Positions 10,520 through 19,454 of a stretch of 64,000 bases of DNA are shown piece after piece. The stretch is taken from NCBI RefSeq assembly GCF_011806405.1, contig NZ_JAATOW010000019.1:1-64000 (forward strand), in the 5' to 3' direction. Source of the DNA: Pseudooceanicola sp. HF7. Its GTDB lineage: Bacteria > Pseudomonadota > Alphaproteobacteria > Rhodobacterales > Rhodobacteraceae. The stretch's first letter is position 1, and each line of letters starts with the position of its first letter. Both the position numbers and the translations under genes were made by a program. The notes beneath the pieces are model-generated. The model worked only from the letters and a program-made list of their open reading frames with translations, did no database searches and was not told where the DNA came from.

Positions 10520-10598
10520 CGGGGGAGGGGCCTTGCCCCTCTTGCGCCCGGGGCGGGCGCAATTCACCCCAAAGTATTTTGGGCCAGATGAAGGGGGA
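10520..10598 (+). repeat. Dispersed intergenic repeat, copy 3 (diverged)
   Basis: GGGGAGGGGCCTTGCCCC and GCGCCCGGGGCGGGCGC form GC hairpins, followed by CCCAAAGTATTTTGGG, itself an inverted repeat with 6-bp arms. CCAGATGAAGGGGG then matches the end of copies 1 and 2 (CAAGAAGAAGGGGG). It lies between the DUF2235 gene and the convergent thioesterase gene and may act as a shared terminator. Confidence 0.5.
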
Positions 10599-10636
10599 TC
10601 CGGGCGGTTGCGGCGACGGGGCGCGTCGGCGCGCGT

Positions 10637-11080
10637 TCAGGGGCGGGGGAGGACCATGCAGGTGGTGGAGCCGGTGGCATAGAGGCGGTCATCGGCGATG
10701 CCGCGGATCTCTCCGCTGGCGACGCCGGTGGAGCGGCCGACGTGCTGGGCCAAGCCCGTTGCGCGCACCGGCATGCCGAGGGGGATCGGGCGGATGATGT
10801 TCACCTTGTATTCAAGCGTGGTGTAGCTGGTCTCCACCGGCAGGCGGCTGAGGATCGCGCAGGCCATGCAGCTGTCGAGCAGGGTGCCGTACCAGCCGCC
10901 ATGGACCGTGCCCACGGGGTTCACGTGATCCTGCAGCGGGGTGCCGGTGAAGGTGACATGGCCGTCCTGCGCTGTTTCCAGGGAGAAGTTCAGCGGCACG
11001 GAGATCCCGGCGGGCGGCGCGTTGTCGCGCAGCATCCGAGTCAGCTTGTCCAGGCCCGTCATCTCTTTCACGTTTTGCAT
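10637..11080 (-). CDS. PaaI-family hotdog thioesterase
   Basis: A 147-residue single hotdog-fold protein. NPVGTVHGGWYGTLLDSCMA (around residues 53-72) carries the HGG motif and the downstream Asp used by PaaI/YbgC-type acyl-CoA thioesterases. It probably hydrolyses an aromatic or medium-chain acyl-CoA in the cytoplasm; the substrate is not predictable. The ATG at 11080 is preferred over the one at 11086 because GGGGAGG ends six bases upstream of it and directly abuts the earlier one. It stands alone, upstream of metF on the same strand but about 100 bases apart. Confidence 0.85.
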   Translation of the reverse strand: MQNVKEMTGLDKLTRMLRDNAPPAGISVPLNFSLETAQDGHVTFTGTPLQDHVNPVGTVHGGWYGTLLDSCMACAILSRLPVETSYTTLEYKVNIIRPIPLGMPVRATGLAQHVGRSTGVASGEIRGIADDRLYATGSTTCMVLPRP

Positions 11081-11185
11081 GAGCATCCTCCCCTTGCGGA
11101 AGGGTAATCCCGCAAGGTGGAGAGCTCAACCGCACAGTGGAAGATTTACGCAGCGTAGCGGCACGGGGTCAGCAGAGAGGCGGGG

Positions 11186-12052
11186 TCAGGCGACGTTTTC
11201 CAGCTTGGCCTCGGGCGGGACGCCCAGGGCATGGCAGACATCGCGGGTCAGCTCGGGCTTGTTGAGCGTGTAGAAATGCAGGTTCTCGACTCCCTCGGAG
11301 AGCAGCTTGTCGCACATCTCCGTGCAGAGGGCCGTGGCCAGCAGGTCCGCGCGGTCGTCGCGGTCGGCCTTTTCGAAGGCCTCGACAAGCCAGTCGGGGA
11401 AGTTGGCGCCGCAGCCCTTGGCGAACTTGCGCATGCCTTTCCAGTTCTCGATCGGCATGATGCCGGGGATGATCGGCTTGTCGATGCCGGCCCTGGCGCA
11501 TTCGTCGCGGAAGCGCAGGAAGGTCTCCGTTTCGAAGAAGAACTGGGTGATGGCGTCATCGGCCCCGGCTTCGAACTTGCGTTTCAGCCAGCGGACATCG
11601 GCGGTGCTGTCGGCGCTGTCGGGGTGGGGTTCAGGGTAGGCGCCCACGTGGATGGTGAACTTCTTCTGCTCTGCCAGGGCTTCGATCAGCTCGACCGAAT
11701 TGGCAAATCCGCCGGGGGTGGGGGTGAAGCTGCCTTCGCCCTTGGGCGGATCGCCCCGCAGCGCGACGATTTCGCTCACGCCGACCTCTGCAAAGCCATC
11801 CACGATCGCCATCGTCTCTTCCTTGGTGGCATTCACGCAGGTCAGATGCGCGGCCGTGTTCAGCCCCATGTGCTTGTGCAGCGTCGCCACGGCATCGCGG
11901 GTCAGGTCACGGGTCGTGCCACCGGCACCATAGGTGACGGAGACGAAGCGCGGGTCCAGCGGGGAGAGCACGTTGACCGTGTCCCAGAGCCGGAAGGAGG
12001 CTTCGAGGCTTTTGGGCGGGAAGAATTCAAAGGAAACGGCGGGCGTCGTCAT
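11186..12052 (-). CDS. metF: 5,10-methylenetetrahydrofolate reductase
   Basis: FAD enzyme that reduces methylene-THF to 5-methyl-THF, the methyl donor for methionine synthesis. The 288 residues match the bacterial MetF length. The start SFEFFPPKS is the family signature, SVTYGAGGTT and ALRGDPPKG carry the folate/FAD contacts, and GIMPIENW is also typical. AGAGG lies six bases before the ATG. It is divergent from metR with 89 bases between the start codons, and that space holds a MetR-type site, so MetR probably activates it when homocysteine accumulates. Confidence 0.95.
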   Translation of the reverse strand: MTTPAVSFEFFPPKSLEASFRLWDTVNVLSPLDPRFVSVTYGAGGTTRDLTRDAVATLHKHMGLNTAAHLTCVNATKEETMAIVDGFAEVGVSEIVALRGDPPKGEGSFTPTPGGFANSVELIEALAEQKKFTIHVGAYPEPHPDSADSTADVRWLKRKFEAGADDAITQFFFETETFLRFRDECARAGIDKPIIPGIMPIENWKGMRKFAKGCGANFPDWLVEAFEKADRDDRADLLATALCTEMCDKLLSEGVENLHFYTLNKPELTRDVCHALGVPPEAKLENVA

Positions 12053-12097
12053 CTGGAACCTCTTTGGAGTTGGTCTCTTGTGGCAAAGCCGAGGAAA

Positions 12098-12131
12098 TGA
12101 GACAACTTCATAATACTCACGATGATTATGA
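12098..12131. promoter_or_regulatory. Putative MetR operator(s) between metF and metR
   Basis: TGAGACAACTTCA at 12098-12110 matches the enterobacterial MetR consensus TGAA-N5-TTCA with one mismatch. It overlaps a second dyad, TCATAAT at 12108-12114 and ATTATGA at 12125-12131 (7-bp arms, 10-base spacer), which has the size expected of a LysR-type site. Both lie 11-44 bases before the metR start. Confidence 0.6.
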
Positions 12132-12141
12132 GCTAAAGCCC

Positions 12142-13056
12142 ATGCATATCGAATTGCGCCACCTGAAAACGATCCGTGCGATCCACGAGGCCGGAGGCCT
12201 GGCCAGGGCGGCTGATCTTCTGAAGATAACCCAAAGTGCGCTGTCGCACCAGATCAAGGGCCTGGAGGACCAGGCGGGCATGGAATTGTTCGTGCGCCGG
12301 ACCAAGCCCATGCGGCTGTCGGCGGCCGGTCTGCGCATGTTGCGCACGGCCGAGCGCATCCTGCCGGAGATGGAGGCGCTGGAAGCCGAGTTCGAGGGGC
12401 TGCGCGACGGCAGCGCGGGGCGTCTGCATATCTCTCTGGAATGTCACGCCTGTTTCGACTGGTTGCTGCCGGTGCTGGAGCTGTTCCGCCATGCCTGGGC
12501 GGATGTCGACATCGATATTCGCGCGGGCCTTGCCATGCAGGGGCTGGAGGCGCTGGAGCGCGAGCTGGTCGATGTGGTCATCACCTCTGAGCCCGAGGAC
12601 ATCCCCGGGCTGACCTTTGCGCCGATCTTCGATTATTCCCCGGCCTTCATCTGCCCCGCCTCCCATCCCCTGGCCTCCAAGAGCCATATCGAGGCCGAGG
12701 ACCTGGCCACGGAGATGCTGCTGACCTATCCCATCGACCGCAGCAAGCTGGATGTGACCAAGACGCTGCTGGACCCGGCGGGGGTGGAGCCCGCGGGGTT
12801 CCGACAGGTCGAGCTAACAGAGGTGATCCTGCTGCTGGTGGCCTCTGGCCGGGGGGTTGCCGTCTTGCCGGACTGGGCCCTGCGGGAGGCCCGGCGCAAG
12901 CCCGATTTCAAGGTGCTGCCGCTGACCCAGGGCGGTGTGACGCGGCGCATGTACGCGGCCTGCCGGTCCGAGGAGGCGGCCAAGCCCTACATGGCGCATT
13001 TCACCCGGCTGGCCCGGACAGAGGCGGTGAAGCTGCAACGCCTGCCCGAGAGCTGA
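12142..13056 (+). CDS. metR: MetR, LysR-type regulator of methionine genes
   Basis: A 304-residue LysR-family transcription factor. The N-terminal winged helix (residues 1-60) reads MHIELRHLKTIRAIHEAGG then SALSHQIKGLED, the recognition helix with the SQSALS-like pattern of MetR. The rest is the periplasmic-binding-like co-inducer domain, which binds homocysteine in characterised MetR proteins. The frame is open further upstream, but the ATG at 12142 aligns with the family start and lies after the operator. Divergence from metF supports the assignment over a generic LysR call. Confidence 0.88.
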   Translation: MHIELRHLKTIRAIHEAGGLARAADLLKITQSALSHQIKGLEDQAGMELFVRRTKPMRLSAAGLRMLRTAERILPEMEALEAEFEGLRDGSAGRLHISLECHACFDWLLPVLELFRHAWADVDIDIRAGLAMQGLEALERELVDVVITSEPEDIPGLTFAPIFDYSPAFICPASHPLASKSHIEAEDLATEMLLTYPIDRSKLDVTKTLLDPAGVEPAGFRQVELTEVILLLVASGRGVAVLPDWALREARRKPDFKVLPLTQGGVTRRMYAACRSEEAAKPYMAHFTRLARTEAVKLQRLPES

Positions 13057-13204
13057 CGCCACGACTTGACCTTGGGGCGGCAAAAGGGCAGGGCGAAGGC
13101 AGCTGCGCACCCTTGGCAAGCCCCATCCCGCAGTCTATACGGCCTTTTCGCATCACGCCCAGTTCCAGACTTTCACGCCTAACGCCTTCTCCCGGAGCCG
13201 ATCC

Positions 13205-13993
13205 ATGACCTTCAGTGCCAATCTCAACATCATGATGAAAGCCGCCCGCAAGGCGGGCCGGTCCCTCGTGAAGGACTTCCGCGAGGTGGAGAATCTGCAG
13301 GTCTCCATGAAGGGGGCCGGCGATTTCGTCAGCCGTGCCGATATCGCGGCAGAGAAGATCCTGAAGGAAGAGCTGATGGGCGCCCGCCCGACCTATGGCT
13401 TCCTGGGCGAGGAAGGCACCGAGATCGAGGGCGAAGACCCCACCCGGCGCTGGATCGTCGATCCGCTGGATGGCACCACCAACTTCCTGCACGGTCTGCC
13501 GCATTGGGCGGTGTCCATTGCGCTGGAGCACAAGGGCCAGATCGTCAGCGGCGTGATCTACGACCCGGCCAAGGACGAGATGTTCATGGCCGAGAAGGGC
13601 GAGGGCGCCTGGATGAACGACATGCGCATCCGTGTGTCCGGCCGGATCCGGATGATCGAATCGATCTACGCCACGGGCCTGCCCTTCGGCGGCCGCCGCG
13701 ATCTGCCCGACACCCTGAAGGACCTGGCAGAGCTGATGCCGGTCTGTGCCGGCGTGCGCCGCTGGGGCGCGGCATCGCTGGACATGGCCTATGTGGCCGC
13801 CGGCCGCTACGACGGCTTCTGGGAGCGCAGCCTGAAGCCCTGGGACATCGCCGCGGGCATCGTCATCGTGCGCGAAGCCGGTGGCCTGATCCAGCCGCTG
13901 AACCCCGAGGGCGACATCCTGGCCGATGGCGAGGTCATCTGCGCCAACGAGCCGCTGTTCGACAAGTTCTCCAAGATCATTCGCCGGGGCTGA
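13205..13993 (+). CDS. suhB: Inositol monophosphatase family protein (SuhB-like)
   Basis: A 262-residue Mg2+-dependent phosphatase. The metal and catalytic motifs are visible: GEEGTE (residues 69-74), WIVDPLDGTTNFLHG (84-98) and WDIAAGIVIVREAGG (about 217-231). These are the three metal-site blocks of the IMPase family. In bacteria SuhB dephosphorylates myo-inositol-1-phosphate and can also act in rRNA transcription antitermination; which role applies here is not visible. CGGAG precedes the ATG by 7 bases. It is transcribed alone and convergent with the rhomboid gene. Confidence 0.92.
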   Translation: MTFSANLNIMMKAARKAGRSLVKDFREVENLQVSMKGAGDFVSRADIAAEKILKEELMGARPTYGFLGEEGTEIEGEDPTRRWIVDPLDGTTNFLHGLPHWAVSIALEHKGQIVSGVIYDPAKDEMFMAEKGEGAWMNDMRIRVSGRIRMIESIYATGLPFGGRRDLPDTLKDLAELMPVCAGVRRWGAASLDMAYVAAGRYDGFWERSLKPWDIAAGIVIVREAGGLIQPLNPEGDILADGEVICANEPLFDKFSKIIRRG

Positions 13994-14058
13994 GGCCCGG
14001 GGCGAGTTCGGGGGCCTGATTTGAGGTCCCTGACTTTGCCGGGGTGATCCCGGCTGGG

Positions 14059-14089
14059 GGCGGCCTTGCGGGGCCGCCTCGAAAGAGGC
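14059..14089. terminator. Hairpins between suhB and the rhomboid gene
   Basis: GGCGGCC/GGCCGCC form a 7-bp stem with a six-base loop, overlapping a second hairpin GCCTC-GAAA-GAGGC. There is no T-tract. The position between two convergent genes suggests a shared transcript end. Confidence 0.45.
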
Positions 14090-14114
14090 GCGTCGTGGGC
14101 CGGGGCTTTGCCCC

Positions 14115-14834
14115 CTAGCGGCGTTTGCGCGGCACCTTCGGTACGATGCTGGGAGAGATCCTGTAGCGCGCCTCGGGGTGGGGCGGGCGGCCTTGGGAGC
14201 GATCCCAGAAGGCAGGACCGCCCAGGCGCAGGAAGGCCGGCAGGCTCAGCACCAGGCCGATCACGAAGCCGCCCGAATGCGCCCAATAGGCCACGCCGCC
14301 GCTTTCGGCATCCACGCCGAAGCTGCGAAACACTTGCAGCGCGAACCAGAGACCGAGCATGATCCAGGCCGGCATGGGGACGATCTTGATCAGGATCAGC
14401 ACGTCCACCCGCGCTTTCGGAAACAGCAGCAGGTAGCCCCCCATCACCCCCGCGATCGCCCCCGAGGCCCCCACCGTGGGCACCATGGACTGCGGCGCAG
14501 AGGCCAAGTGGACCAGCCCGGAGCCCGCCCCGCAGGCCAGGTAGAAGCCCAGGAAGGGCAGCGCGCCCATCTTGTCCTCCAGGTTGTCACCGAAGATCCA
14601 CAGGAACAGCATGTTGCCGGCCAGGTGCAGCAGGCCAGCATGCAGGAAGGTGGAGGTGAGCAGGGTGAAATAGCCCTCTCCGAAGGACAGGCGCGCGGGG
14701 ATCAAGGCGAATTCGAAAAAGGTCAGATCCTGCCAGCCCGACATGGAAAAATAGACCAGCACGTTGAGCGCGATGAGCGCGTAGGTGACATAGGGCGTGC
14801 TGCCGGAGGGGTTGTGATCGCGAAGGGGAAACAT
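14115..14834 (-). CDS. Rhomboid-family intramembrane serine protease
   Basis: A 239-residue inner-membrane protease with about six hydrophobic helices. The catalytic Ser124 lies in VGASGAIAGV and the partner His186 in YWAHSGGF. His66, His70 and Asn74 (STFLHAGLLHLAGNM) form the conserved HxxxHxxxN of helix 2. All active-site residues are present, so it should be active. The C-terminal 35 residues are basic and Pro-rich and lie in the cytoplasm. Substrates are unknown. It is transcribed alone, convergent with suhB. Confidence 0.92.
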   Translation of the reverse strand: MFPLRDHNPSGSTPYVTYALIALNVLVYFSMSGWQDLTFFEFALIPARLSFGEGYFTLLTSTFLHAGLLHLAGNMLFLWIFGDNLEDKMGALPFLGFYLACGAGSGLVHLASAPQSMVPTVGASGAIAGVMGGYLLLFPKARVDVLILIKIVPMPAWIMLGLWFALQVFRSFGVDAESGGVAYWAHSGGFVIGLVLSLPAFLRLGGPAFWDRSQGRPPHPEARYRISPSIVPKVPRKRR

Positions 14835-15028
14835 GGGGCCACTTGGCCGGTTTGCCCGGCGCGGTCAAGGTAAAGGCCCGCCGTCTTTGGGGCGCCCGGT
14901 CACTGGTGGCGGGGTCCGGCCGGTGCCTGCCTTGGTCTTGGCAGCTCGCGCGCAATTTCCCGGGGATTGGGGCGGCGGGGCATCTTTACTCTGCCGGTCC
15001 AATGATTATGGTCCGCCCACCTCCCGAG

Positions 15029-15112
15029 GCCCGCGTGGTGGAATGGTAGACACAGGGGACTTAAAATCCCTAGCCGCAAGGCGTGCCGGTTCGAGTCCGG
15101 CCGCGGGTACCA
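15029..15112 (+). tRNA. tRNA-Leu(UAA)
   Basis: A cloverleaf with a long class II variable arm. The acceptor stem GCCCGCG pairs with CGCGGGT and the T-arm is GCCGG-TTCGAGT-CCGGC. The anticodon loop CTTAAAA carries TAA at 15062-15064, which reads UUA leucine codons. CCA is encoded at 15110-15112. Confidence 0.95.
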
Positions 15113-15186
15113 GCAGGGCAACAGGGTGCGACGGGGATGTCGCATCGCGTTGCGCAGGGGGGGCTTTAGCCATTCAGCCGCGCGTC

Positions 15187-15218
15187 GGGCCTGCTTCCTT
15201 CTTCAGGAGGGCAGGCCC
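15187..15218 (-). terminator. Terminator after the tctCBA operon
   Basis: GGGCCTGC (15187-15194) pairs with GCAGGCCC (15211-15218), extended inside by TCCT/AGGA. It lies 12 bases past the tctA stop. No clear U-run follows. Confidence 0.55.
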
Positions 15219-15229
15219 TGGCGTGGTGG

Positions 15230-16735
15230 TCAGGAGGCAGGCTCGGCCGGGGTGCCTTTGCGCCGGATCACCTGCACCAGGGACATCACGATCAGCCCTG
15301 CGGCGGCGATGATGAAGGCCGCGGCGAGCGGACGCTGCAGGAAGACCATCGGATCGCCGCGCCCGATCAGCAGGGCCCGCCGCAGGTTGGTCTCGATCAG
15401 CGGGCCCAGCACGAAGCCAAGCAGCAGGAGCGCGGGATTGAACCGCGCGAGCATGAGCGCGTAGCCGATGACGCCGATCAGCGCGACGGCGAAGATGTCG
15501 AAGCTGGCCCCGCGCACCGAATAGACGCCGAGGCAGACGAAGATCAGGATCGCCGGATACAGCCAGCGGAAGGGGATGCGCAGCATCGAGACCCAGATCC
15601 CGATCAGCGGCAGGTTCAGGACCAGCAGCAGCAGGTTGCCGATGCCGAAGCTTGCGATCAGGCCCCAGAACATGTCGGGGCGCGCTTCCAGCATCAGGGG
15701 GCCGGGTTGCACGCCGTGAATGACCAGCGCGCCCAGCATCAGCGCCATGATCGGATCGCCGGGAATGCCAAGCGCCAGCGTAGGGACGAAGGCGCTGATG
15801 GCGGCGGAGTTGTTCGCGGCCTCCGGCCCTGCGATCCCTTCGATCGCGCCCTTGCCGAACTGCTCCGGGCGGCGCGAAATCCGGCGCTCTGCCGCATAGG
15901 CGAGGAAGGAGGAAATGGTCGAGCCGGTGCCGGGCAGCGCGCCGAAGAAGCTGCCCAGGCTGGCACCGCGCAGGGCCGGGAAGGGGATGCGGCGCAGCTC
16001 TGCCCGGCTGGGCATCAGGTCGCGCAGCGCCACGTGGGGCGGCACGCCGGTACGCTCGGCCTTGCGGATATTGGCGATGACCTCGGCCACGCCGAAAAGC
16101 CCCATGGCCAGCGCCACCAGGTTGATGCCATCCATCAGCTCTGTCTGGCCGAAGGTGAACCGCTGCGCGCCCGAGTTCACATCGGTGCCGACGCAGCCCA
16201 GGATCAGCCCCAGGACGACCATGGCCAGCCCCTTGGCCGGGGCCTTGGCCCCAACGGTGGAGGCGGCGACAAGGCCAAGCAGCATCATCGCGGCATATTC
16301 GGCGGCCCCGAAGGCGACCGCCGCCCGCGTGAGGGCGCCGGAGAGCACGATCAGCACGAAGATCCCGATCATCGATCCCGCGAAACTGGACACCATCGAG
16401 GTGAACAGCGCCACGCCGGCGCGCCCCTGCTGGGCCAGCGGGTAGCCATCCAGCGTGGTGACCGCCGATTGCGGGGTGCCGGGCAGGCGCAGCAGGATCG
16501 AGGCCACGGCGCCGCCGTATTGCGAACCGTAGTAGACCCCGGCCAGCATCACCAGCGCCGCTTCGGGCGACAGGTAATAGGTGATCGGCAGCAAGAGAGA
16601 GATCGTGGCCATTGCGCCGATGCCGGGCAGGACCCCCACGAAGGTGCCCAGCAGCACGCCGAACATGCAGTAAATCAGCACGTCAGGTTGTGCAGCAACG
16701 CTCAACCCGTGCAGGAACCCGTCCCAACCGCTCAT
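15230..16735 (-). CDS. tctA: Tripartite tricarboxylate transporter, large membrane subunit TctA
   Basis: A 501-residue inner-membrane protein with about 10-12 hydrophobic segments, the main channel of a TTT-type importer. The N-terminal part has [20 protein letters not shown] and [19 protein letters not shown], and the middle has [19 protein letters not shown]; this duplicated Gly/Pro-rich block is the family hallmark. It works with TctB and the periplasmic TctC encoded just upstream in the same operon. Likely substrates are citrate, tricarballylate or another di/tricarboxylate. No TctDE sensor-kinase pair is present beside it. Confidence 0.95.
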   Translation of the reverse strand: MSGWDGFLHGLSVAAQPDVLIYCMFGVLLGTFVGVLPGIGAMATISLLLPITYYLSPEAALVMLAGVYYGSQYGGAVASILLRLPGTPQSAVTTLDGYPLAQQGRAGVALFTSMVSSFAGSMIGIFVLIVLSGALTRAAVAFGAAEYAAMMLLGLVAASTVGAKAPAKGLAMVVLGLILGCVGTDVNSGAQRFTFGQTELMDGINLVALAMGLFGVAEVIANIRKAERTGVPPHVALRDLMPSRAELRRIPFPALRGASLGSFFGALPGTGSTISSFLAYAAERRISRRPEQFGKGAIEGIAGPEAANNSAAISAFVPTLALGIPGDPIMALMLGALVIHGVQPGPLMLEARPDMFWGLIASFGIGNLLLLVLNLPLIGIWVSMLRIPFRWLYPAILIFVCLGVYSVRGASFDIFAVALIGVIGYALMLARFNPALLLLGFVLGPLIETNLRRALLIGRGDPMVFLQRPLAAAFIIAAAGLIVMSLVQVIRRKGTPAEPAS

Positions 16736-16748
16736 AGTCAGATGCCTT

Positions 16749-17192
16749 TCATAGACCCGGCCAGAGCGGGACAGTCATTTTCAATCCGAAGGAAAACACC
16801 CCGACCGAGAGGGTCGTGACGATCCCGGCCAGCAGGATCCGCCAGCCGATCCGGCGGTTCGGGGTGGCCAGCGTGGCGATCAGCACGCTGATCAGGGTCG
16901 CCAGCACCAGGCCCAGGCTGTTGAGGCCGGCGGCGAAGACAAGGATCGCCGCCAGCACCGCGAGGCATTCCTTCCATGCCACGCGGATCGCTTCACCCTG
17001 CCGCCCAAGGGCGGGAAGCGCGATGATCAGACCCAGCACGGAAAGGGTGCCGCCCAGGAGCACCGGGAAGAACCCGGGCCCCATGCGGCGCATCGTGCCG
17101 ATATCGTACTGTTCCACTGAGTAGAAGGTGACGAAAAGGCCGATGGCCGCCAGGATGAGGCCGCCCGCCAGGTCAGGAATATCGCGCTTCAT
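16749..17192 (-). CDS. tctB: Tripartite tricarboxylate transporter, small membrane subunit TctB
   Basis: A 147-residue protein with four hydrophobic segments, matching the TctB family in length and layout. RMGPGFFPVLLGG near residues 35-47 is the conserved loop between helices 1 and 2. It partners TctA in the inner membrane; its exact role in transport is not known. It lies 3 bases after the tctC stop and 13 bases before tctA, consistent with one operon. Confidence 0.92.
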   Translation of the reverse strand: MKRDIPDLAGGLILAAIGLFVTFYSVEQYDIGTMRRMGPGFFPVLLGGTLSVLGLIIALPALGRQGEAIRVAWKECLAVLAAILVFAAGLNSLGLVLATLISVLIATLATPNRRIGWRILLAGIVTTLSVGVFSFGLKMTVPLWPGL

Positions 17193-17195
17193 CGA

Positions 17196-18176
17196 TCAGT
17201 CTTTCGCGTCGATCCGGTCAAGCACCGAACCCCAGACCTTGGTGTCTTCGGCGATGCGCTTTTCCAGGTCTTCGGGCGTGCCGCCGGCAGCCTGCCAGCC
17301 CATGTCCAGCAGACGCTGCTGCACCGTTTCATCGTCGAGGATCGCGTTGATGTCGGTGCTGAGTTGATCGATGACCGCAGGGTCGGTGTCTGCCGGCGCG
17401 ATGAAGGCGTTCCACAGTTCGGCGCGGAAATCCTCGGGCAGACCGGCCTGGCCGGCCATGACCGGCACGCCGGGTGCCTGTGCAAAGGGCTCTTGCGAGG
17501 TGATGCCGAGGATCCGCAGCTTGCCCGCCTCGACGTATTGCATCGCGGCGGAGGGGGCCATGAAGCCGGCGTCGATCTCATGCCCGATGATCGCGGTGGT
17601 GACCTCTGCATAGGAGGTGAAGGGGATGTGCAGCATTTCCACGCCCGCACGATCAGAGAAGAGCTCTGCCGTCAGGTGCGCGCCGGAGCCCTGGCCGACG
17701 GAGCCATAGGCAAGCGCCTCGGGCTCTTCGCCGGCGGCTTCGACGAAGCCGGAGAGGTCCTCTGCCGTGAAATCGGCGGCCACGACCAGCACCAGGGGCG
17801 AGGTCGCGATCAGCGTGACCGGCGCGATATCCGCCGCGACGTCATAGCCCAGGCTGGGCGTCAGGCGCGGTGCGGTCGTCAGCGGGCCGTTGATCGTGGT
17901 GGCGAAGGAGTTTTCCTGGTCCTTCGCGTTCAGCATCTGCTGGATGCCGATGATGCCACCAGCGCCGGGCTTGTTTTCGATCACGAAGGGCTGGCCCAGC
18001 TTTTCGGCCAGCGGTTCCGTCACGATCCGCGCCAGCAGGTCGGGAGAGGAGCCCGCGGGGAAGCCCACGTAGACATGCTGCGGCTGGCTGGGCCAGCTGG
18101 CCTCCTGTGCGAAGACAGGCGTGCAGAGCGAAAGGGCTGCAGCGCCCAAAAGGGCTGCGCGACGCGAAATGAACAT
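17196..18176 (-). CDS. tctC: Tripartite tricarboxylate transporter substrate-binding protein TctC
   Basis: A 326-residue periplasmic binding protein. The N-terminus MFISRRAALLGAAALSLC to VFAQE is a signal peptide with cleavage expected after VFA. The mature part has VGFPAGSSPDLLARI and NKPGAGGIIG, which in this family form the ligand pocket. The ATG at 18176 has GGGAGG seven bases upstream and fits the signal peptide better than the ATG at 18197. It is first in the tctCBA operon. Bug-type relatives bind carboxylates, but the ligand cannot be read from the sequence. Confidence 0.93.
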   Translation of the reverse strand: MFISRRAALLGAAALSLCTPVFAQEASWPSQPQHVYVGFPAGSSPDLLARIVTEPLAEKLGQPFVIENKPGAGGIIGIQQMLNAKDQENSFATTINGPLTTAPRLTPSLGYDVAADIAPVTLIATSPLVLVVAADFTAEDLSGFVEAAGEEPEALAYGSVGQGSGAHLTAELFSDRAGVEMLHIPFTSYAEVTTAIIGHEIDAGFMAPSAAMQYVEAGKLRILGITSQEPFAQAPGVPVMAGQAGLPEDFRAELWNAFIAPADTDPAVIDQLSTDINAILDDETVQQRLLDMGWQAAGGTPEDLEKRIAEDTKVWGSVLDRIDAKD

Positions 18177-18490
18177 GGTGAAACCTCCCGGAGTCATGTT
18201 TGGCTTAAAGAGCCGTCAATCGCGCGCAAAATCGCGGAAAGTGCAGGCATTGGCAAGGTGCCGTCAAACATCCCGCACCAAGGGGAGATCGGGCGCGACT
18301 CGGTGGCCGGGACGGGGGGAGCAGCCGCCGCAGCCATGTGCGACAGCCGGGCTGGGACGCGGGTGGCGGGGCGCCCGCATTGGGGAGCTTCCTGCGGGAC
18401 GCGGCATTTTGTCAGCCTCACCGTCGAAAGACGGGGCGACGGGCAGAAAGACCCTTCCTTCCGCCCCTCCTGGCTGCCATCCTGGTCCCC

Positions 18491-19036
18491 ATGAACAGCA
18501 CCACATGGACATGCAAATGCGGCCAGGTCGCGCTGACCGTCGCACCGGACGGCGGCACGCGCGCGGTTTGCTATTGCAAGAGCTGCCGCGCCTACGCCAC
18601 GCGTCTTGGCGCGAGTGACATTCTTGATGAAGCTGGGGGCAGCGATCTTTACCAGGTCGCGCCCGAAGCCGCGCAGTTCGTGAAAGGCGCGGACAAGGTC
18701 GCCTGGACGAGGATGACAGGCAAGGGGCCCGCGCGGTGGTTCACGACCTGCTGTCACTCGCCGCTTGCCAATACCCTGCCGACACGGGCCATTCCGTTCA
18801 TGACGCTTCAGGCGGCCTATCTTTCGCAGAAAGATGCTTTGCCACCGATCAAGATACGCGTGTTCGAAGAGTGCGCCACGGGCCCCGTACCAGAGAAAAA
18901 ATATGGCAAGGGGCGCCTTTTGAGGGAATTTGCCCTGCGCTCTGTGAAGTCGCGGCTTTCCGGTGGCTGGCGGCGGAACCCGTTCTTCGATGATGCCGGC
19001 AAGCCGATCGGCCCGAAAGTGCCGCTGCCGGAGTGA
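18491..19036 (+). CDS. DUF6151 (GFA-like zinc) family protein
   Basis: A 181-residue cytosolic protein. WTCKCGQ (Cys8, Cys10) and VCYCKSC (Cys27, Cys29, Cys32) reproduce the CxC...CxCxxC zinc-site pattern of the GFA/CENP-V fold, and FTTCCHSPLAN supplies further cysteines. The fold binds structural zinc; enzymatic activity is unproven. It is divergent from tctC with 314 bases between starts. No clear ribosome site precedes the ATG, which follows CCCTGGTCCCC, so the start is less certain. A second GFA-family protein is encoded at 63313-63705. Confidence 0.78.
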   Translation: MNSTTWTCKCGQVALTVAPDGGTRAVCYCKSCRAYATRLGASDILDEAGGSDLYQVAPEAAQFVKGADKVAWTRMTGKGPARWFTTCCHSPLANTLPTRAIPFMTLQAAYLSQKDALPPIKIRVFEECATGPVPEKKYGKGRLLREFALRSVKSRLSGGWRRNPFFDDAGKPIGPKVPLPE

Positions 19037-19454
19037 TGTCACAGGCGCCGCGCCCCGCGCCGAGGGGCTGGCATCTTGGCCAGGGAGAGGTTTGGAAGCA
19101 TTCATTTGTCGCTATGTGTCGGCAAGCCGTATCTGCCATTGCGGCCGATGAACTCTCCTAACCCGGTCCGAAGTCGACATTCGAGTGCGGCGAGCGTTCT
19201 GCGCCCCACCTGGCAGGTGATGTCGGTGTTCAGGGAGTAGCTGGTCATCAGGACATCTTTGCTGGCTATTTCGCCATGTCGGCGTGAAGCCGTGGCGCGG
19301 GAGGGCGCCTGGCCTTGACGGGCACGGGCTGGTCGCTGTTTCCCGATGGATTTTAGACAGTTCGCGGCGGCGGAAGCGCTGGAGCATTAAGCCCGCCGCA
19401 ATCCTTTTCTTCCAAGGTGCCGGGCGAAGAATGCCTTGGATGAAGGGAAACCAC
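19037..19454. other. 418-base gap before the Cache protein gene
   Basis: No gene is supported here. Short frames exist on both strands but have no family features or good starts. I see no terminator for the preceding gene and no operator I would name. The promoter of the following secreted sensor gene probably lies in the last 100 bases. Confidence 0.4.
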
